NCBI GenBank assembly: GCA_019310965.1
Contig: JAFDDG010000044.1
Coordinates: 1 to 32,845, forward strand
Length of the DNA stretch: 32,845 bases
Reading direction: 5' to 3'
Source: Deltaproteobacteria bacterium
GTDB taxonomy: Bacteria > Myxococcota_A > UBA9160 > SMWR01
How positions within the stretch are numbered: the stretch's first letter is position 1; each line of letters opens with the position of its first letter. Below the pieces are notes generated by a model. That model had not been told where the DNA came from and searched no databases. It saw only the letters and a list, made by a program, of their open reading frames with translations. A program made the translations under genes and the position numbers. Below, piece by piece: positions 5,256 to 12,860 of the stretch.

Positions 5256-6296
5256 TCAGGTGCGTGCCGAAGCGCTGCGACGTCGGGGTGGGCCGCCCGT
5301 GTTCTTGCGCCGCTGTGCCGGGGCCTCGGCATAACGCGCGCTGGCGTGCTCCAGCTCCTGTCGCACGGCCTCGCGCAGCTCGGCCGGCTCGATCACCTCG
5401 ACGCCTGCGCCGAACGATAGGATCCAGGCCCGCAAGTCTGCCGTGTCTCCCACCTCCAGCGACAGCTCGAGCTGGCCGTCCTTGCGCGGGCGCAGCTGCT
5501 GGCTCGGGTGCCAGGTGTGCTCCTCCACATAGGTGGCCCAGCGGCGATCGAAGCGCAGGGTCAGCCGGGTCGCGGGCTCCGCGATCACGCCGAACGAAGA
5601 TGCGCTCCAGCTGTCGAAGTCGAAGCTCGCAGGCACCGCGAAGCTCTTGTCCGTCAGCGCGAGGCTGCGAATGCGCTCGACGGCGAAGGTGCGGATCTCG
5701 CTGCTGCGGTGGTCGAAGCCCACCACGTAGAGTCCGCCGCTGCGATACCAGATGTGGAAGGGGTCGAGCTCGCGGGTGGCCTCTTTGCCGGTGCCGCCGG
5801 TGCGGTAGCGCATGCGCACGGTGCGGGTGCGCAGCACCGCGTCGTGCAGCGCCTGGATCGTCTCGCGGAAGCGGGCGTAGTTCTTGTGGGGGCCCGGCAG
5901 CACGCGGAAGGTCTCGCCGAGCCTCGCCAGGTAGGCGGCCAGCTCTGGCGAGAGGCCGGCGCGGATCTTGTGGAGCGCCGACTGGATCGAGTCGTGGAAG
6001 ACGGTGCCCTCGAGCTGGCGCAGCAGATCTTCGCCGAAGGCCAGGGCCAGGATTTCGTCGGGCGTGAAGGGCACGTCGCCGATGCGGAAGCTCTCGAGGA
6101 AGCGGTAGAAGACCCGCCCGTCGCGCTTTTCCGACACCACGGGGAAGCCGGCGTACATCAGCGCGTCGAGGTCGCGGTAGACGGTGCGGCGCACGCAGCC
6201 GAGGTCGTTGGCCAAGTCGTCGAGGCCGCAGCCGCCCCGGCTCTTCGCCAGCTTCTGGATGAGCTGCCATTGCCGGGCCAGCTGGTCTCCGCGCAC
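5256..6296 (-). CDS. WYL-domain transcriptional regulator
   Basis: A 346-residue protein. Residues 1-60 form a DeoR/HTH_11-type winged helix (LARQWQLIQKLAKSRGGCGL, then RRTVYRDLDALMYAGFPV). A linker is followed by a WYL domain around residues 145-235 (RTVRMRYRTG, HIWYRSGGLYVVGFDHRSSEIRTFAVERI), then a C-terminal extension of the WCX type (RLTLRFDRRWATYVEEHTWHPSQ, LELSLEVGDTADLRAWILSFG). WYL proteins bind DNA and sense a nucleic acid or nucleotide ligand, often in stress or defence settings. The GTG start at 6296 gives the usual RGDQLARQW opening but has no clear ribosome binding site. It is divergent from the secreted protein gene at 6392 across a 95-base gap, so autoregulation or control of that gene is possible. 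Confidence 0.9.
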   Translation of the reverse strand: MRGDQLARQWQLIQKLAKSRGGCGLDDLANDLGCVRRTVYRDLDALMYAGFPVVSEKRDGRVFYRFLESFRIGDVPFTPDEILALAFGEDLLRQLEGTVFHDSIQSALHKIRAGLSPELAAYLARLGETFRVLPGPHKNYARFRETIQALHDAVLRTRTVRMRYRTGGTGKEATRELDPFHIWYRSGGLYVVGFDHRSSEIRTFAVERIRSLALTDKSFAVPASFDFDSWSASSFGVIAEPATRLTLRFDRRWATYVEEHTWHPSQQLRPRKDGQLELSLEVGDTADLRAWILSFGAGVEVIEPAELREAVRQELEHASARYAEAPAQRRKNTGGPPRRRSASART

Positions 6297-6391
6297 GAAG
6301 GACCAGCATAGCCTCGTCTTCGTTACGCTGCCGGGTGCCGCCGGCTCGCCCGAGCGCAGGGTGGTGTGGCGAGCGGCACTGGAGGATCCGC

Positions 6392-6811
6392 ATGCGAAAT
6401 CGAGTCAGCCTCGGCGCCGCCATCGGCCTGCTCTGCGTCGCCAGCGCCGCCGCCCAAGGGCCCGATTGGCAGGCCCACGCCGACGTCTCCGTGATCGACG
6501 TCATCACCACGGACGCGGACGGCGATGTGCGCGACGTGCCCGTCTGGTTCGTCGAGGTGGACGGCGAGATCTACCTGCGAACTTCGCGCTCCAGGTGGCT
6601 GAAGAATCTGCGCCGCGATTCGAATCTCAGGGTGCGCCTCGAGGGTGCCGAGTACCCGCTGCGCGCCGTGGAGGTGAAAGGCGACGCGATCGTCGAGGCG
6701 GTCGACGCCGCCAGCGCCGAGAAGTACGGCTGGCAGGAGAGCCTCATCCACCCCTTTCGCCTGCGCACGCCGGACATCCTGCGTCTCGAGTCGCGCACAT
6801 TGGAAGAGTGA
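6392..6811 (+). CDS. Secreted split-barrel-like protein (DUF2255 / PPOX-like fold)
   Basis: A 139-residue protein with a signal peptide at 1-22 (MRNRVSLGAAIGLLCVASAA, cleavage near AAA/QG). The mature part, VIDVITTDADGDVRDVPVWF followed by DGEIYLRTSRSRWLKNLRRD and strand-rich sequence, follows the pattern of small flavin/F420-binding split-barrel proteins (PPOX and DUF2255-like families): a strand pair, then the R-x-x-x-W-x-x-N-L basic motif. Those proteins are normally cytoplasmic, so an export signal is unusual. GGAGGA ends five bases before the ATG. The cofactor and substrate are unknown and the family match is moderate. Confidence 0.5.
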   Translation: MRNRVSLGAAIGLLCVASAAAQGPDWQAHADVSVIDVITTDADGDVRDVPVWFVEVDGEIYLRTSRSRWLKNLRRDSNLRVRLEGAEYPLRAVEVKGDAIVEAVDAASAEKYGWQESLIHPFRLRTPDILRLESRTLEE

Positions 6812-6826
6812 GACGGGCGCGCCGGC

Positions 6827-8077
6827 TCAGTCGGTGAAGAACTCGATCAGCTCGTCTTCGCGCGCGCGGGCGTCGCGCAGGCCCAGGTCGGCCAGCGGCG
6901 ACAGGAATTCGCCGTCGAAGAGCAGGTAGGAAAGCAAGTCGGATTCCGGCGTGCGTCCGTTGTCGCTGATGTTGCGGGCCGCGAGTCGGATGATCGGCGA
7001 GCGGGACGACGCGTCCGAGAGGTTCGCCAGGATCTCGCCGGCCAGCTGTCCGAGGTCGGCGCTCGGCCGGATGACGATGTCACGGATGGGTCGGTAGGCC
7101 TGCCCGTGCTCGCGCACCGCGATCTCGTTGATCGTGTCGATGAAGCCCTCGCCATAGGCCTGCTCGCCGTGGCGTATGAACTCGTTCAGCACGTGCATGC
7201 GCGCCAGGTCCGTATCCAGATGGTCGAGCATCAGGGCATTGAGCACCTTGCCGAATAGGAAGGTGGGGCTTCCGTAGTCGGCGATGCGCCGCTCGGACAT
7301 CGCCGCGTCCGTCGTTTGTCGTGTCGCCTGCCGCAGGGACACCACCAGCACCCGGTCGGCGCCGAGGCGCAGCGCCGGGGCCAGCGGGGTGTTGAGCCGG
7401 AGGCCGCCGTCGGCGTAGTAGGTGCTCGCCACCCGCACCGCGGGAAAGAGCAGCGGGATCGCCGCCGACGCCATGGCGTGGGTCGGCAGCAGCCGCGTCG
7501 GCCGCGGCACGATCGAAGGGTCGCGGGTCCAGTGGGGAACGGTGCGGTCGCGGGTCTCCATGAAGACGACCACGCGCCCGGTGCCGATCTGTGTGGCGGG
7601 CACGCACACCGCGTCGACCAGACCCTCGCGCACGTTGTTGCGAATCTCGCGCCACGGAATCGCGCCCAGCACCACCTGCTCGAGCGCCTCGGTGTTGAAG
7701 AGCCCGTAGAGACGGTCCGGCAGCTCGCCGCCCTTCATCGCCTCGGCCACGCGTCGCACACCGAGGATGCGCCGCGGCAGCGCCAACAGATCCCGGGCCG
7801 AGAACGGCAGGATCTCGGTCAGGCGCATCGCCTTCCAGACGTCGACGAGCCGCTCGCCGCGGCCGGGGCCCTGGTGGGCGGTGCCCGCCATGAAGCAGGC
7901 GTGGATGGCGCCCACGGAGGTGCCGCACAGGATGTCGATCTTCGGGGCGCGGCCGAGCTTCTCGGGCAGCTCGTCGCACAGGTAGCGGACGAAGCCCGCC
8001 TCGTAGGCGCCGCGTGCTCCGCCGCCGGAGAAGACGACAGCGCGACGGGGGCGGTTGCCGGGTGTTGTCGCGCTCAC
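6827..8077 (-). CDS. Patatin-like phospholipase
   Basis: A 416-residue lipid acyl hydrolase of the patatin family with a Ser-Asp dyad. GGGARGAY at 18-25 is the oxyanion loop, GTSVG at 52-56 carries the nucleophile Ser54, and DGG at 223-225 carries the catalytic Asp223. No signal peptide or membrane helix is seen, so the protein is cytoplasmic or peripheral. The C-terminal 150 residues (after HLDTDLARMHVLNEFIRHG) match the extension found in long bacterial patatins. The start is a GTG at 8077, seven bases after the efp stop, so it is the last gene of the etfB-etfA-efp-patatin run. It ends 15 bases from the convergent gene at 6392-6811. Likely role: phospholipid turnover. Confidence 0.92.
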   Translation of the reverse strand: MSATTPGNRPRRAVVFSGGGARGAYEAGFVRYLCDELPEKLGRAPKIDILCGTSVGAIHACFMAGTAHQGPGRGERLVDVWKAMRLTEILPFSARDLLALPRRILGVRRVAEAMKGGELPDRLYGLFNTEALEQVVLGAIPWREIRNNVREGLVDAVCVPATQIGTGRVVVFMETRDRTVPHWTRDPSIVPRPTRLLPTHAMASAAIPLLFPAVRVASTYYADGGLRLNTPLAPALRLGADRVLVVSLRQATRQTTDAAMSERRIADYGSPTFLFGKVLNALMLDHLDTDLARMHVLNEFIRHGEQAYGEGFIDTINEIAVREHGQAYRPIRDIVIRPSADLGQLAGEILANLSDASSRSPIIRLAARNISDNGRTPESDLLSYLLFDGEFLSPLADLGLRDARAREDELIEFFTD

Positions 8078-8084
8078 ACGCGGC

Positions 8085-8648
8085 TCAGCTCACCCTCTCG
8101 ACGTACTCTCCGGAACGGGTGTCGACGCGGATCGACTCGCCCTCCTTGATGAAGAGCGGTACCTGCACCACGGCTCCTGTCTCCAGGGTCGCGGGCTTGG
8201 TGACGTTCGAGGCGGTGTCGCCCTTCTCGCCGGGCTCGCACTGGGCGACGGCCGCGACGACGAAGTTCGGCAGCTCGATGTTGATGGGCTTGTCGTTCCA
8301 GAACAGAACGTCGACGTCGAGGTTCTCCTTCAGGAACTTCACAGCGTCGCCCACGGTCTCCGCGCCGAACGGCGTCTGGTCGTAGGTCTGATTGTCCATG
8401 AAGATCAGGCTTTCGCCGTCCTGATACAGGTACTGCATCTTGCGCTCTTCGATGTCGGCGACCTCGACCTTCTCGCCGGCCCGAAAGCGCTTGTCGATGA
8501 CCTTGCCGGAGAGCAGGCTCTTCAGCTTCGTCCGCACGAAGGCGCCGCCCTTGCCGGGCTTCACGTGCTGGAAATAGGTGATGTTGTAGGGCACGCCGTC
8601 CAGCTCGATCTTGAGCCCGTTGCGAAAATCCGACGTCGAGACGGCCAT
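8085..8648 (-). CDS. efp: Translation elongation factor P
   Basis: A 187-residue protein of exactly the usual EF-P length, which relieves ribosome stalling at polyproline. The N-terminal KOW-like domain carries KPGKGGAFVRTKLK with Lys33 at the tip, the residue modified by EpmA/EpmB-type or other systems; the arginine used by EarP-dependent EF-P is not present. The two OB domains follow, ending in GESIRVDTRSGEYVERVS. The start has GGAG seven bases upstream, just after a perfect hairpin (8660-8678). It is downstream of etfA (69-base gap) and 7 bases before the patatin gene. No modification enzyme is encoded in the window. Confidence 0.97.
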   Translation of the reverse strand: MAVSTSDFRNGLKIELDGVPYNITYFQHVKPGKGGAFVRTKLKSLLSGKVIDKRFRAGEKVEVADIEERKMQYLYQDGESLIFMDNQTYDQTPFGAETVGDAVKFLKENLDVDVLFWNDKPINIELPNFVVAAVAQCEPGEKGDTASNVTKPATLETGAVVQVPLFIKEGESIRVDTRSGEYVERVS

Positions 8649-8659
8649 TCCAATTCTCC

Positions 8660-8678
8660 GCGCAGCCCCGGGCTGCGC
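8660..8678 (-). promoter_or_regulatory. Perfect hairpin between etfA and efp
   Basis: GCGCAGCC, loop CCG, GGCTGCGC is an 8-bp perfect stem immediately before the efp ribosome binding site (GGAG). It could be a partial terminator separating etfBA from efp, an RNA-processing barrier, or a modulator of efp translation. No T-tract follows. Confidence 0.4.
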
Positions 8679-8717
8679 CCCAACTCTTCGGGCGGCCGAC
8701 GGCTGCGCTGAAACGAG

Positions 8718-9686
8718 CTAGCCCTTGGCTGCGGTGATCGCCTTCGTCAGCGCGGGGATCACCTCGAAGAGGTCGCCCACCACGCCGAGATCCGCGATCT
8801 CGAAGATCGGGGCATCCGGATCCTTGTTGACGGCGATGATGAAATTGGACGACTTCATGCCGACCAGGTGCTGAATGGCACCGGAAATGCCGCAGGCGAT
8901 GTAGAGCTTGGGCTGCACCGTCTGGCCCGACGAACCGACCTGGTACTCGTGGGGCAGCCAGCCGGCGTCGACCACCGGGCGCGAGGCGCCCATGGCTCCG
9001 CCGAGTGCGTCCGCCAGTGGCTTGATCACTTCCGAGAACTTCTCGGGATCGCCGACGCCGCGGCCGCCGGAGACGATCACTTCGGCCTTGGTGAGGTCGA
9101 CGCCCGTGGCCGCGGACTGTTTGATCTCGACGAATCGGGCCTTGAGGCCGCCGGCGTCGATGGCGACGTCGAGCTTGCTGACGCTGCCGTCCGTGCTGCC
9201 CTCGAAGGCCGCCGTGGCACCCGGCTGCACCGTGGCCACCACCTTGTCGGCGGAGGTGGCGAGCGTGGCGTTGAGCTTGCCGTTGAAGACACGGCGCCGG
9301 CAGACGGGCTTGCCGCCGTCGAGTGTGATGTCGAAGCAGTCGCTGACGAATGCGGCATCCAGGGCCGCCGCAATGCGCGGCGCCACGTCCCAGCCGCTGG
9401 GTGTGTTCGAGAGCAACACCAGATCGGCACCGCTGGCCTCGACGGCGGCGCGGATCGCCGTGCCGTGGGCCTCGACGCTGTAGTGAGCGAGTGCCGGGTC
9501 GTCGGCGACGAAGACCTCGCCGCCGCCCTTGCTCGCGAACTCTGCCGCCAGGGCGTCGACACCCTGGCCGATCACGACGCTCTTGACGCTGGCGCCGTCG
9601 AGCTTCTGGGCGATGGCGGCGAGCTCGTAGCTCGCCTCGCGCAGCGCGCCGTTCTGGATTTCCGTGACGATGAGAATGGTGGACAT
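8718..9686 (-). CDS. etfA: Electron transfer flavoprotein, alpha subunit
   Basis: A 322-residue protein of normal EtfA length. The C-terminal FAD-binding domain carries SGGRGVG, GASRPVVDAGW and QVGSSGQTVQPKLYIACGIS, followed by SGAIQHLVGM and INKD-like VNKDPDAPIF, all hallmarks of EtfA. It pairs with EtfB to carry electrons from acyl-CoA and related dehydrogenases to the quinone pool through ETF:quinone oxidoreductase. It follows etfB by 21 bases in the same operon. No acyl-CoA dehydrogenase is adjacent, so this is likely the general ETF of the cell. The call is firm. Confidence 0.97.
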   Translation of the reverse strand: MSTILIVTEIQNGALREASYELAAIAQKLDGASVKSVVIGQGVDALAAEFASKGGGEVFVADDPALAHYSVEAHGTAIRAAVEASGADLVLLSNTPSGWDVAPRIAAALDAAFVSDCFDITLDGGKPVCRRRVFNGKLNATLATSADKVVATVQPGATAAFEGSTDGSVSKLDVAIDAGGLKARFVEIKQSAATGVDLTKAEVIVSGGRGVGDPEKFSEVIKPLADALGGAMGASRPVVDAGWLPHEYQVGSSGQTVQPKLYIACGISGAIQHLVGMKSSNFIIAVNKDPDAPIFEIADLGVVGDLFEVIPALTKAITAAKG

Positions 9687-9707
9687 GTTGGCTCCGGTCG
9701 CACGGCC

Positions 9708-10490
9708 CTAGAGAAGGCCGAGCTCCTTGATCTTGGTGACGAGCTTCGCTGCGATTTCGTCCGGCGAGCCCTCGACGAGCTCCGCGGTGTCGCCCTTGGG
9801 CGGCGGAGCGATCTGGGTGACGCTGACCTTGGCGGCGCCCGCGCCCACCTGGTCGGCCACGCCGAGGTCGGCGGCGGTCTTCACGTCGAGCGGCTTCTTC
9901 TTGGCGGCCATGATGCCCTTGAGCGAGGCGTAGCGGACCTGGTTGAGGCCCGACTGCACCGCCACCAGGCAGGGTGCCTCGAGGGTCACCACTTCGTTGG
10001 CGCCGCCCTCGATCTCGCGATCGCAGGTGAGCGTGCCGTTGCTGCGTTCGACCTTCACCGCGGCGGTGGTGTGCGGGATGCCGACCAGCTCGGCCAGCAT
10101 CGGCGGCACCGCGGCGTAGTTCGCGTCCTCGGACATCAGGCCCGCGAGGATCAGGTCCGGGTTCTCCTCCTTCGCCACCGCCGCCAGGACCTTGGCCATG
10201 CCCAGCGAGTCCGAGCCCTGGATCTCCGGATCGTTCACGTGGATGGCGCGGTCGGCGCCCATGCCGAGCGCGGTGCGCAGGGCCTGAGTCACCCGGTCGG
10301 GGCCGATCGAAACCACCAGCACCTCCGCCTCGCCAGCGTCCTTGATCAGGAGCGCCTCTTCGAGGGCGTAGGTGTCGTAGCTGTTGATTTCGAACTTGAT
10401 GTTGTCTTCCTGGATCCAGGTCCCGTCGCCGTTGATGTCGAGTCGGGCGTCCTGGTGCGGCACCTGCTTGAGGCAGACCATGATCTTCAT
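9708..10490 (-). CDS. etfB: Electron transfer flavoprotein, beta subunit
   Basis: A 260-residue EtfB. It starts MKIMVCLKQVPHQDARL, continues with NSYDTYALEEALLIKD and a nucleotide (AMP) binding region including GMGADRAIHV, and ends with the ETF-beta signature region VEGGANEVVTLEAPCLVAVQ-like sequence (here starting EGGANEVV) and SLKGIMAAKKKP, the recognition loop region. The ATG at 10490 has AGGAGG about eleven bases upstream. It is the first gene of the minus-strand run etfB-etfA-efp-patatin; the promoter should lie in 10491-10680, where I see no strong consensus pair. Confidence 0.97.
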   Translation of the reverse strand: MKIMVCLKQVPHQDARLDINGDGTWIQEDNIKFEINSYDTYALEEALLIKDAGEAEVLVVSIGPDRVTQALRTALGMGADRAIHVNDPEIQGSDSLGMAKVLAAVAKEENPDLILAGLMSEDANYAAVPPMLAELVGIPHTTAAVKVERSNGTLTCDREIEGGANEVVTLEAPCLVAVQSGLNQVRYASLKGIMAAKKKPLDVKTAADLGVADQVGAGAAKVSVTQIAPPPKGDTAELVEGSPDEIAAKLVTKIKELGLL

Positions 10491-10632
10491 GGGGGTGCGA
10501 GCCTCCTACTACTAGAATGAGGAAAGCCCCCAGAAGCACTCCAGGGGCCGCGAAAGCGGGCGGAGGCTACCCGACGGCAGAGGTCATTTCAAGCGCCCCC
10601 GGGGCGAATAGCGCCACGGAACCGGAGGTTTG

Positions 10633-10654
10633 GCGCGAGGCTCACGCCTCGTGC
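10633..10654. other. Hairpin in the etfB upstream gap
   Basis: GCGCGAGGC, loop TCAC, GCCTCGTGC pair over 8 of 9 bases. It lies in the 244-base divergent gap between etfB and the secreted protein at 10735, upstream of the candidate extended -10 at 10678. It may be an operator or a structural element; nothing more can be said. Confidence 0.25.
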
Positions 10655-10677
10655 GGTCGGGCCGGGCGGAGTGCTTC

Positions 10678-10686
10678 TGGTATAAA
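10678..10686 (+). promoter_or_regulatory. Candidate extended -10 promoter for the gene at 10735
   Basis: TGGTATAAA combines a TG extension with a 5-of-6 match to TATAAT. No good -35 box is seen upstream, which extended -10 promoters can tolerate. Transcription would begin near 10693, giving a leader of about 42 bases before the ATG. Confidence 0.4.
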
Positions 10687-10734
10687 CAGCGACACGCGGA
10701 GAACCGCCGCCGCGCCCATCGGGAGGATCGATGC

Positions 10735-11217
10735 ATGAAGCGTGTTGTGGTGTTTTGCCTCGCCCTATCGCTGGCCTTCGGCCTCGCGGCCAGCGCCGCC
10801 GACGACCGGCCCCAGGAGATGCCCTACGTCACGGATGACTCGGGCATCCCCCAGCTCTCGCCCGAGTATCGGATGACCAGCCACAAAGTGGTGTTGATCA
10901 CGGATCAGGCCCTGAACCCCCGCCTGGTGAAGCTCGACGAGGGGCAGCTGGTGGCCTGGATCAGCTACTCGGCGACGGAGTCCGTGGTGGTGTTCGAGCG
11001 CGAGGTGGCGCGCGACATGGTCTGCCACAGTCTGGTGAACTTCTCGCTCCAGGAGGACGAGCTGCGCTCGGCACCGATTCGCGCCGGCGAGTTCGCGAGC
11101 TTCTGCCAGCTCAAGCCGGGGCGCTATCGCTACAAGATCGTGCGTCCCAGCGCGATCGAGCGCAACGACGCGCGCCACCGTCTCGACGGCGAGATCCTCG
11201 TAGGCGGCGCGGAGTAG
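10735..11217 (+). CDS. Secreted cupredoxin-like protein
   Basis: A 160-residue protein with a signal peptide (MKRVVVFCLALSLAFGLA, cleavage near ASA/AD). The mature part has LNPRLVKLDEGQLVAWISYS followed by SVVVFEREVARDMVCHS and FCQLKPGRYRYKIVRPS, the strand order of small cupredoxins, in which a loading strand with x-V-x-x-G-x-x-V-x-W precedes a Cys/His metal-site region. A Cys-His pair and a later Cys are present, but the full Cys-His-His-Met copper set is not clear, so metal binding is uncertain. GGGAGGA ends seven bases before the ATG. It is a single-gene unit, divergent from etfB and followed by the 29-bp-arm palindrome. Confidence 0.45.
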   Translation: MKRVVVFCLALSLAFGLAASAADDRPQEMPYVTDDSGIPQLSPEYRMTSHKVVLITDQALNPRLVKLDEGQLVAWISYSATESVVVFEREVARDMVCHSLVNFSLQEDELRSAPIRAGEFASFCQLKPGRYRYKIVRPSAIERNDARHRLDGEILVGGAE

Positions 11218-11228
11218 GCGCGCGGTAA

Positions 11229-11318
11229 GGGGACGGTCTTGCCTTCTTGCCTTTTCCAGGCACCGGGCAGGGGCTCTCACGCACAGTGGGGAAAAGGCAA
11301 GAAGGCAAGACCGTCCCC
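11229..11318. repeat. Long palindrome with 29-bp perfect arms (REP/MITE-like or terminator)
   Basis: The arm at 11229-11257 is the exact reverse complement of 11290-11318, with a 32-base loop. The arms begin GGGGACGGTC and contain a tandem TTGCCTT/CTTGCCTT repeat. The element sits between two convergent genes, 12 bases after one stop and 18 bases from the other. Such GGGGACGG-starting arms recall the dispersed palindromes (REP-like) spread by IS200/IS605-type or REP-associated tyrosine transposases; that comparison is from general knowledge, since only one copy is in the window. As RNA it would make a very stable hairpin in either direction. Confidence 0.75.
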
Positions 11319-11335
11319 CGCCTTTCCCCCTGCCC

Positions 11336-12034
11336 TCAGCGTCCCATGAAGGACAAGAACTGTTCGAGGCTCGTCACCCGCAAGAACGGGTTGGTCTGCT
11401 TCTGGGCGCCCAGCGTGTCGCTGGGGTCGCCGTAGATGTGTCCGGGGTAGACGATGGTCTCGTCCGGCAGTGCCTTCAGCGTCTCGTTGAGGCTGCGGTA
11501 CATGTCCTCGGGGTTCGCTCCCGGCAGATCGACCCGGCCGCAGGAGTCGAGGAAGAGCGTGTCGCCGGCGACCAGGCGGCCGGGGCCGACGCCGTCTTCC
11601 ACCAGGAAGCATTGAGAACCGGGCGTGTGGCCGGGGGTGTGGAGCAGGCGCACGCTCACGCGGCCGACGCTGATCTCGTCGCCCGCGGCGTGGCGCACGA
11701 TGTCCGACTCCGACGCGCCGCTGACCTGCAGGGTGCCGTCGCCCTCGTGGGCGTTTACGTGCACCGGCACGGGGTGCCGCTCGAGCAGCCGCGGGATGCC
11801 CTCGATGTCCATGCCGAAGACCGAGCCGCCGATGTGGTCCTGGTGGTAGTGGGTGGCGAGCGCGCCGACGACCTTCATACCGTCGGCCTCGGCGCGATCC
11901 AACAGGCCGTCGACGCTCCAGGCCGGGTCCACGAGCAGGCACTCGCGGGTGGAGTGGCTGCCGATCAGGTAGGCGAGGTTCTGCATCTCGCCCACGGCGA
12001 GTTGCACGAAGTAGAGTTCGGTCTCTTCACTCAT
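11336..12034 (-). CDS. MBL-fold metallohydrolase (glyoxalase II-like)
   Basis: A 232-residue metallo-beta-lactamase-fold hydrolase. It has the metal motif THYHQDH, a second site HTPGHTPGS, then GDTLFLDSCGRVDLPG and YPGH, which complete the two-metal centre. The SCGR(V)DLPG segment after GDTLF is typical of the glyoxalase II/persulfide dioxygenase-like branch that includes ETHE1-type enzymes. The C-terminus with QKQTNPFLRV is the glyoxalase II-like hallmark. It is distinct from the gloB at 15298. It follows the alpha/beta hydrolase by 15 bases in the same direction. Activity could be thioester hydrolysis or persulfide oxidation; the sequence alone does not decide. Confidence 0.88.
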   Translation of the reverse strand: MSEETELYFVQLAVGEMQNLAYLIGSHSTRECLLVDPAWSVDGLLDRAEADGMKVVGALATHYHQDHIGGSVFGMDIEGIPRLLERHPVPVHVNAHEGDGTLQVSGASESDIVRHAAGDEISVGRVSVRLLHTPGHTPGSQCFLVEDGVGPGRLVAGDTLFLDSCGRVDLPGANPEDMYRSLNETLKALPDETIVYPGHIYGDPSDTLGAQKQTNPFLRVTSLEQFLSFMGR

Positions 12035-12049
12035 GCCGGGTAGTGGGGC

Positions 12050-12766
12050 TCAGTCGCCGAGAACCTTCTCGATCCAGCCGTCGACCACGGCCAGCATCTC
12101 GGCCTCGATCTCTTCCTGGGTGCGCCCCGACTTCTTCAGTGCCTTGAAGTGCTGGTCCGCCTCATCGACGGCGTGCAGCTGTGTGGGAGCGCCGACGCGG
12201 GCGAGCGTGCGGCGCAAGGTGTCCACGTCGCAGTAGCGATCGCGAGTGCCGGTCAGAAAGAGCATCGGCGCGACCACGCGGTAGAGCTGGTCGGCCTCGG
12301 CTTGCTCGGGCTTGCCGGCCGGGTGCAGCGGGTAGTCGAGCAGCACGAGCCCGTCGGCCCGCAGCCGCGCGATCGAGAGGTCGGCGGCCACTTCGGCGCC
12401 GAGTCCGCGCCCCACGAGGAAGAGATGGGCGGGTGCCGCCGTCGGGTCTCGGGTCAGCATGCCGATGGCGTTGCGCAGCGTGTGGCGCAGGATCTGCGGA
12501 CCGTCCGGCTTGCGCTTGCCGGCCTCGGCAAAAGGGAAGTTGAGGCGCAGGCACAGGTAGCGCTGCTCGGTGAGATCCCGGTGCAGCGCCGTGATGACCG
12601 GTTCTTCGTAGTTGCCGCTGGCGCCGTGGACGAGGACCACGCTCACCCGTGCGCCGGTGGGCCACCAGCGGGGCACGCCGAGCACGGCGGAAACCTCCGA
12701 CAGCCCGTGAATGGGATCGGAAAGCGGTATTTTGATGTCTTCGAAACGTGCGGAAGGTTCGACCAC
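12050..12766 (-). CDS. Alpha/beta hydrolase-fold protein (KANL3/Tex30-like) lacking the nucleophile serine
   Basis: A 238-residue protein of the dienelactone hydrolase-like/KANL3-Tex30 branch. HGASG at 47-51 is the oxyanion region, LRLNFPFAEAGKRKPD is typical of the branch, and LFLTGTRDRYCD and DEADQHF supply the acid and histidine. The nucleophile elbow reads GRGLGAEVA: Gly121 replaces the expected serine of G-x-S-x-G (codon GGA, no frame problem). If the sequence is right, ordinary serine hydrolase chemistry is lost. The GTG start at 12766 has AGAGGG upstream. It precedes the MBL hydrolase gene in a two-gene unit. Confidence 0.75.
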   Translation of the reverse strand: MVEPSARFEDIKIPLSDPIHGLSEVSAVLGVPRWWPTGARVSVVLVHGASGNYEEPVITALHRDLTEQRYLCLRLNFPFAEAGKRKPDGPQILRHTLRNAIGMLTRDPTAAPAHLFLVGRGLGAEVAADLSIARLRADGLVLLDYPLHPAGKPEQAEADQLYRVVAPMLFLTGTRDRYCDVDTLRRTLARVGAPTQLHAVDEADQHFKALKKSGRTQEEIEAEMLAVVDGWIEKVLGD

Positions 12767-12860
12767 GGGTCCCTCTGGGGGGGGCGCTACTGTATCACAG
12801 GCCAGACGCAGAGGGCGCCCGCCGGTTTCGCCATTCTACGTGTAACTATTTGGTTTTACA

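Noticed and set aside
4166..6067. A 633-codon plus-strand frame across the desaturase and the WYL gene
   Set aside because: It overlaps two recognised genes in a wrong frame or strand and is arginine/alanine-rich without motifs.
8074..10539. An 821-codon open frame on the minus strand spanning efp, etfA and etfB
   Set aside because: It is out of frame with three well-recognised genes and is arginine/glycine-rich, as expected for a GC-rich shadow frame.
10520..10555. A GCCCC/GGGGC hairpin followed by TTT on the minus strand upstream of etfB, as the end of a small RNA
   Set aside because: The stem is only five pairs with a 13-base loop, and no RNA gene or promoter is visible upstream of it.
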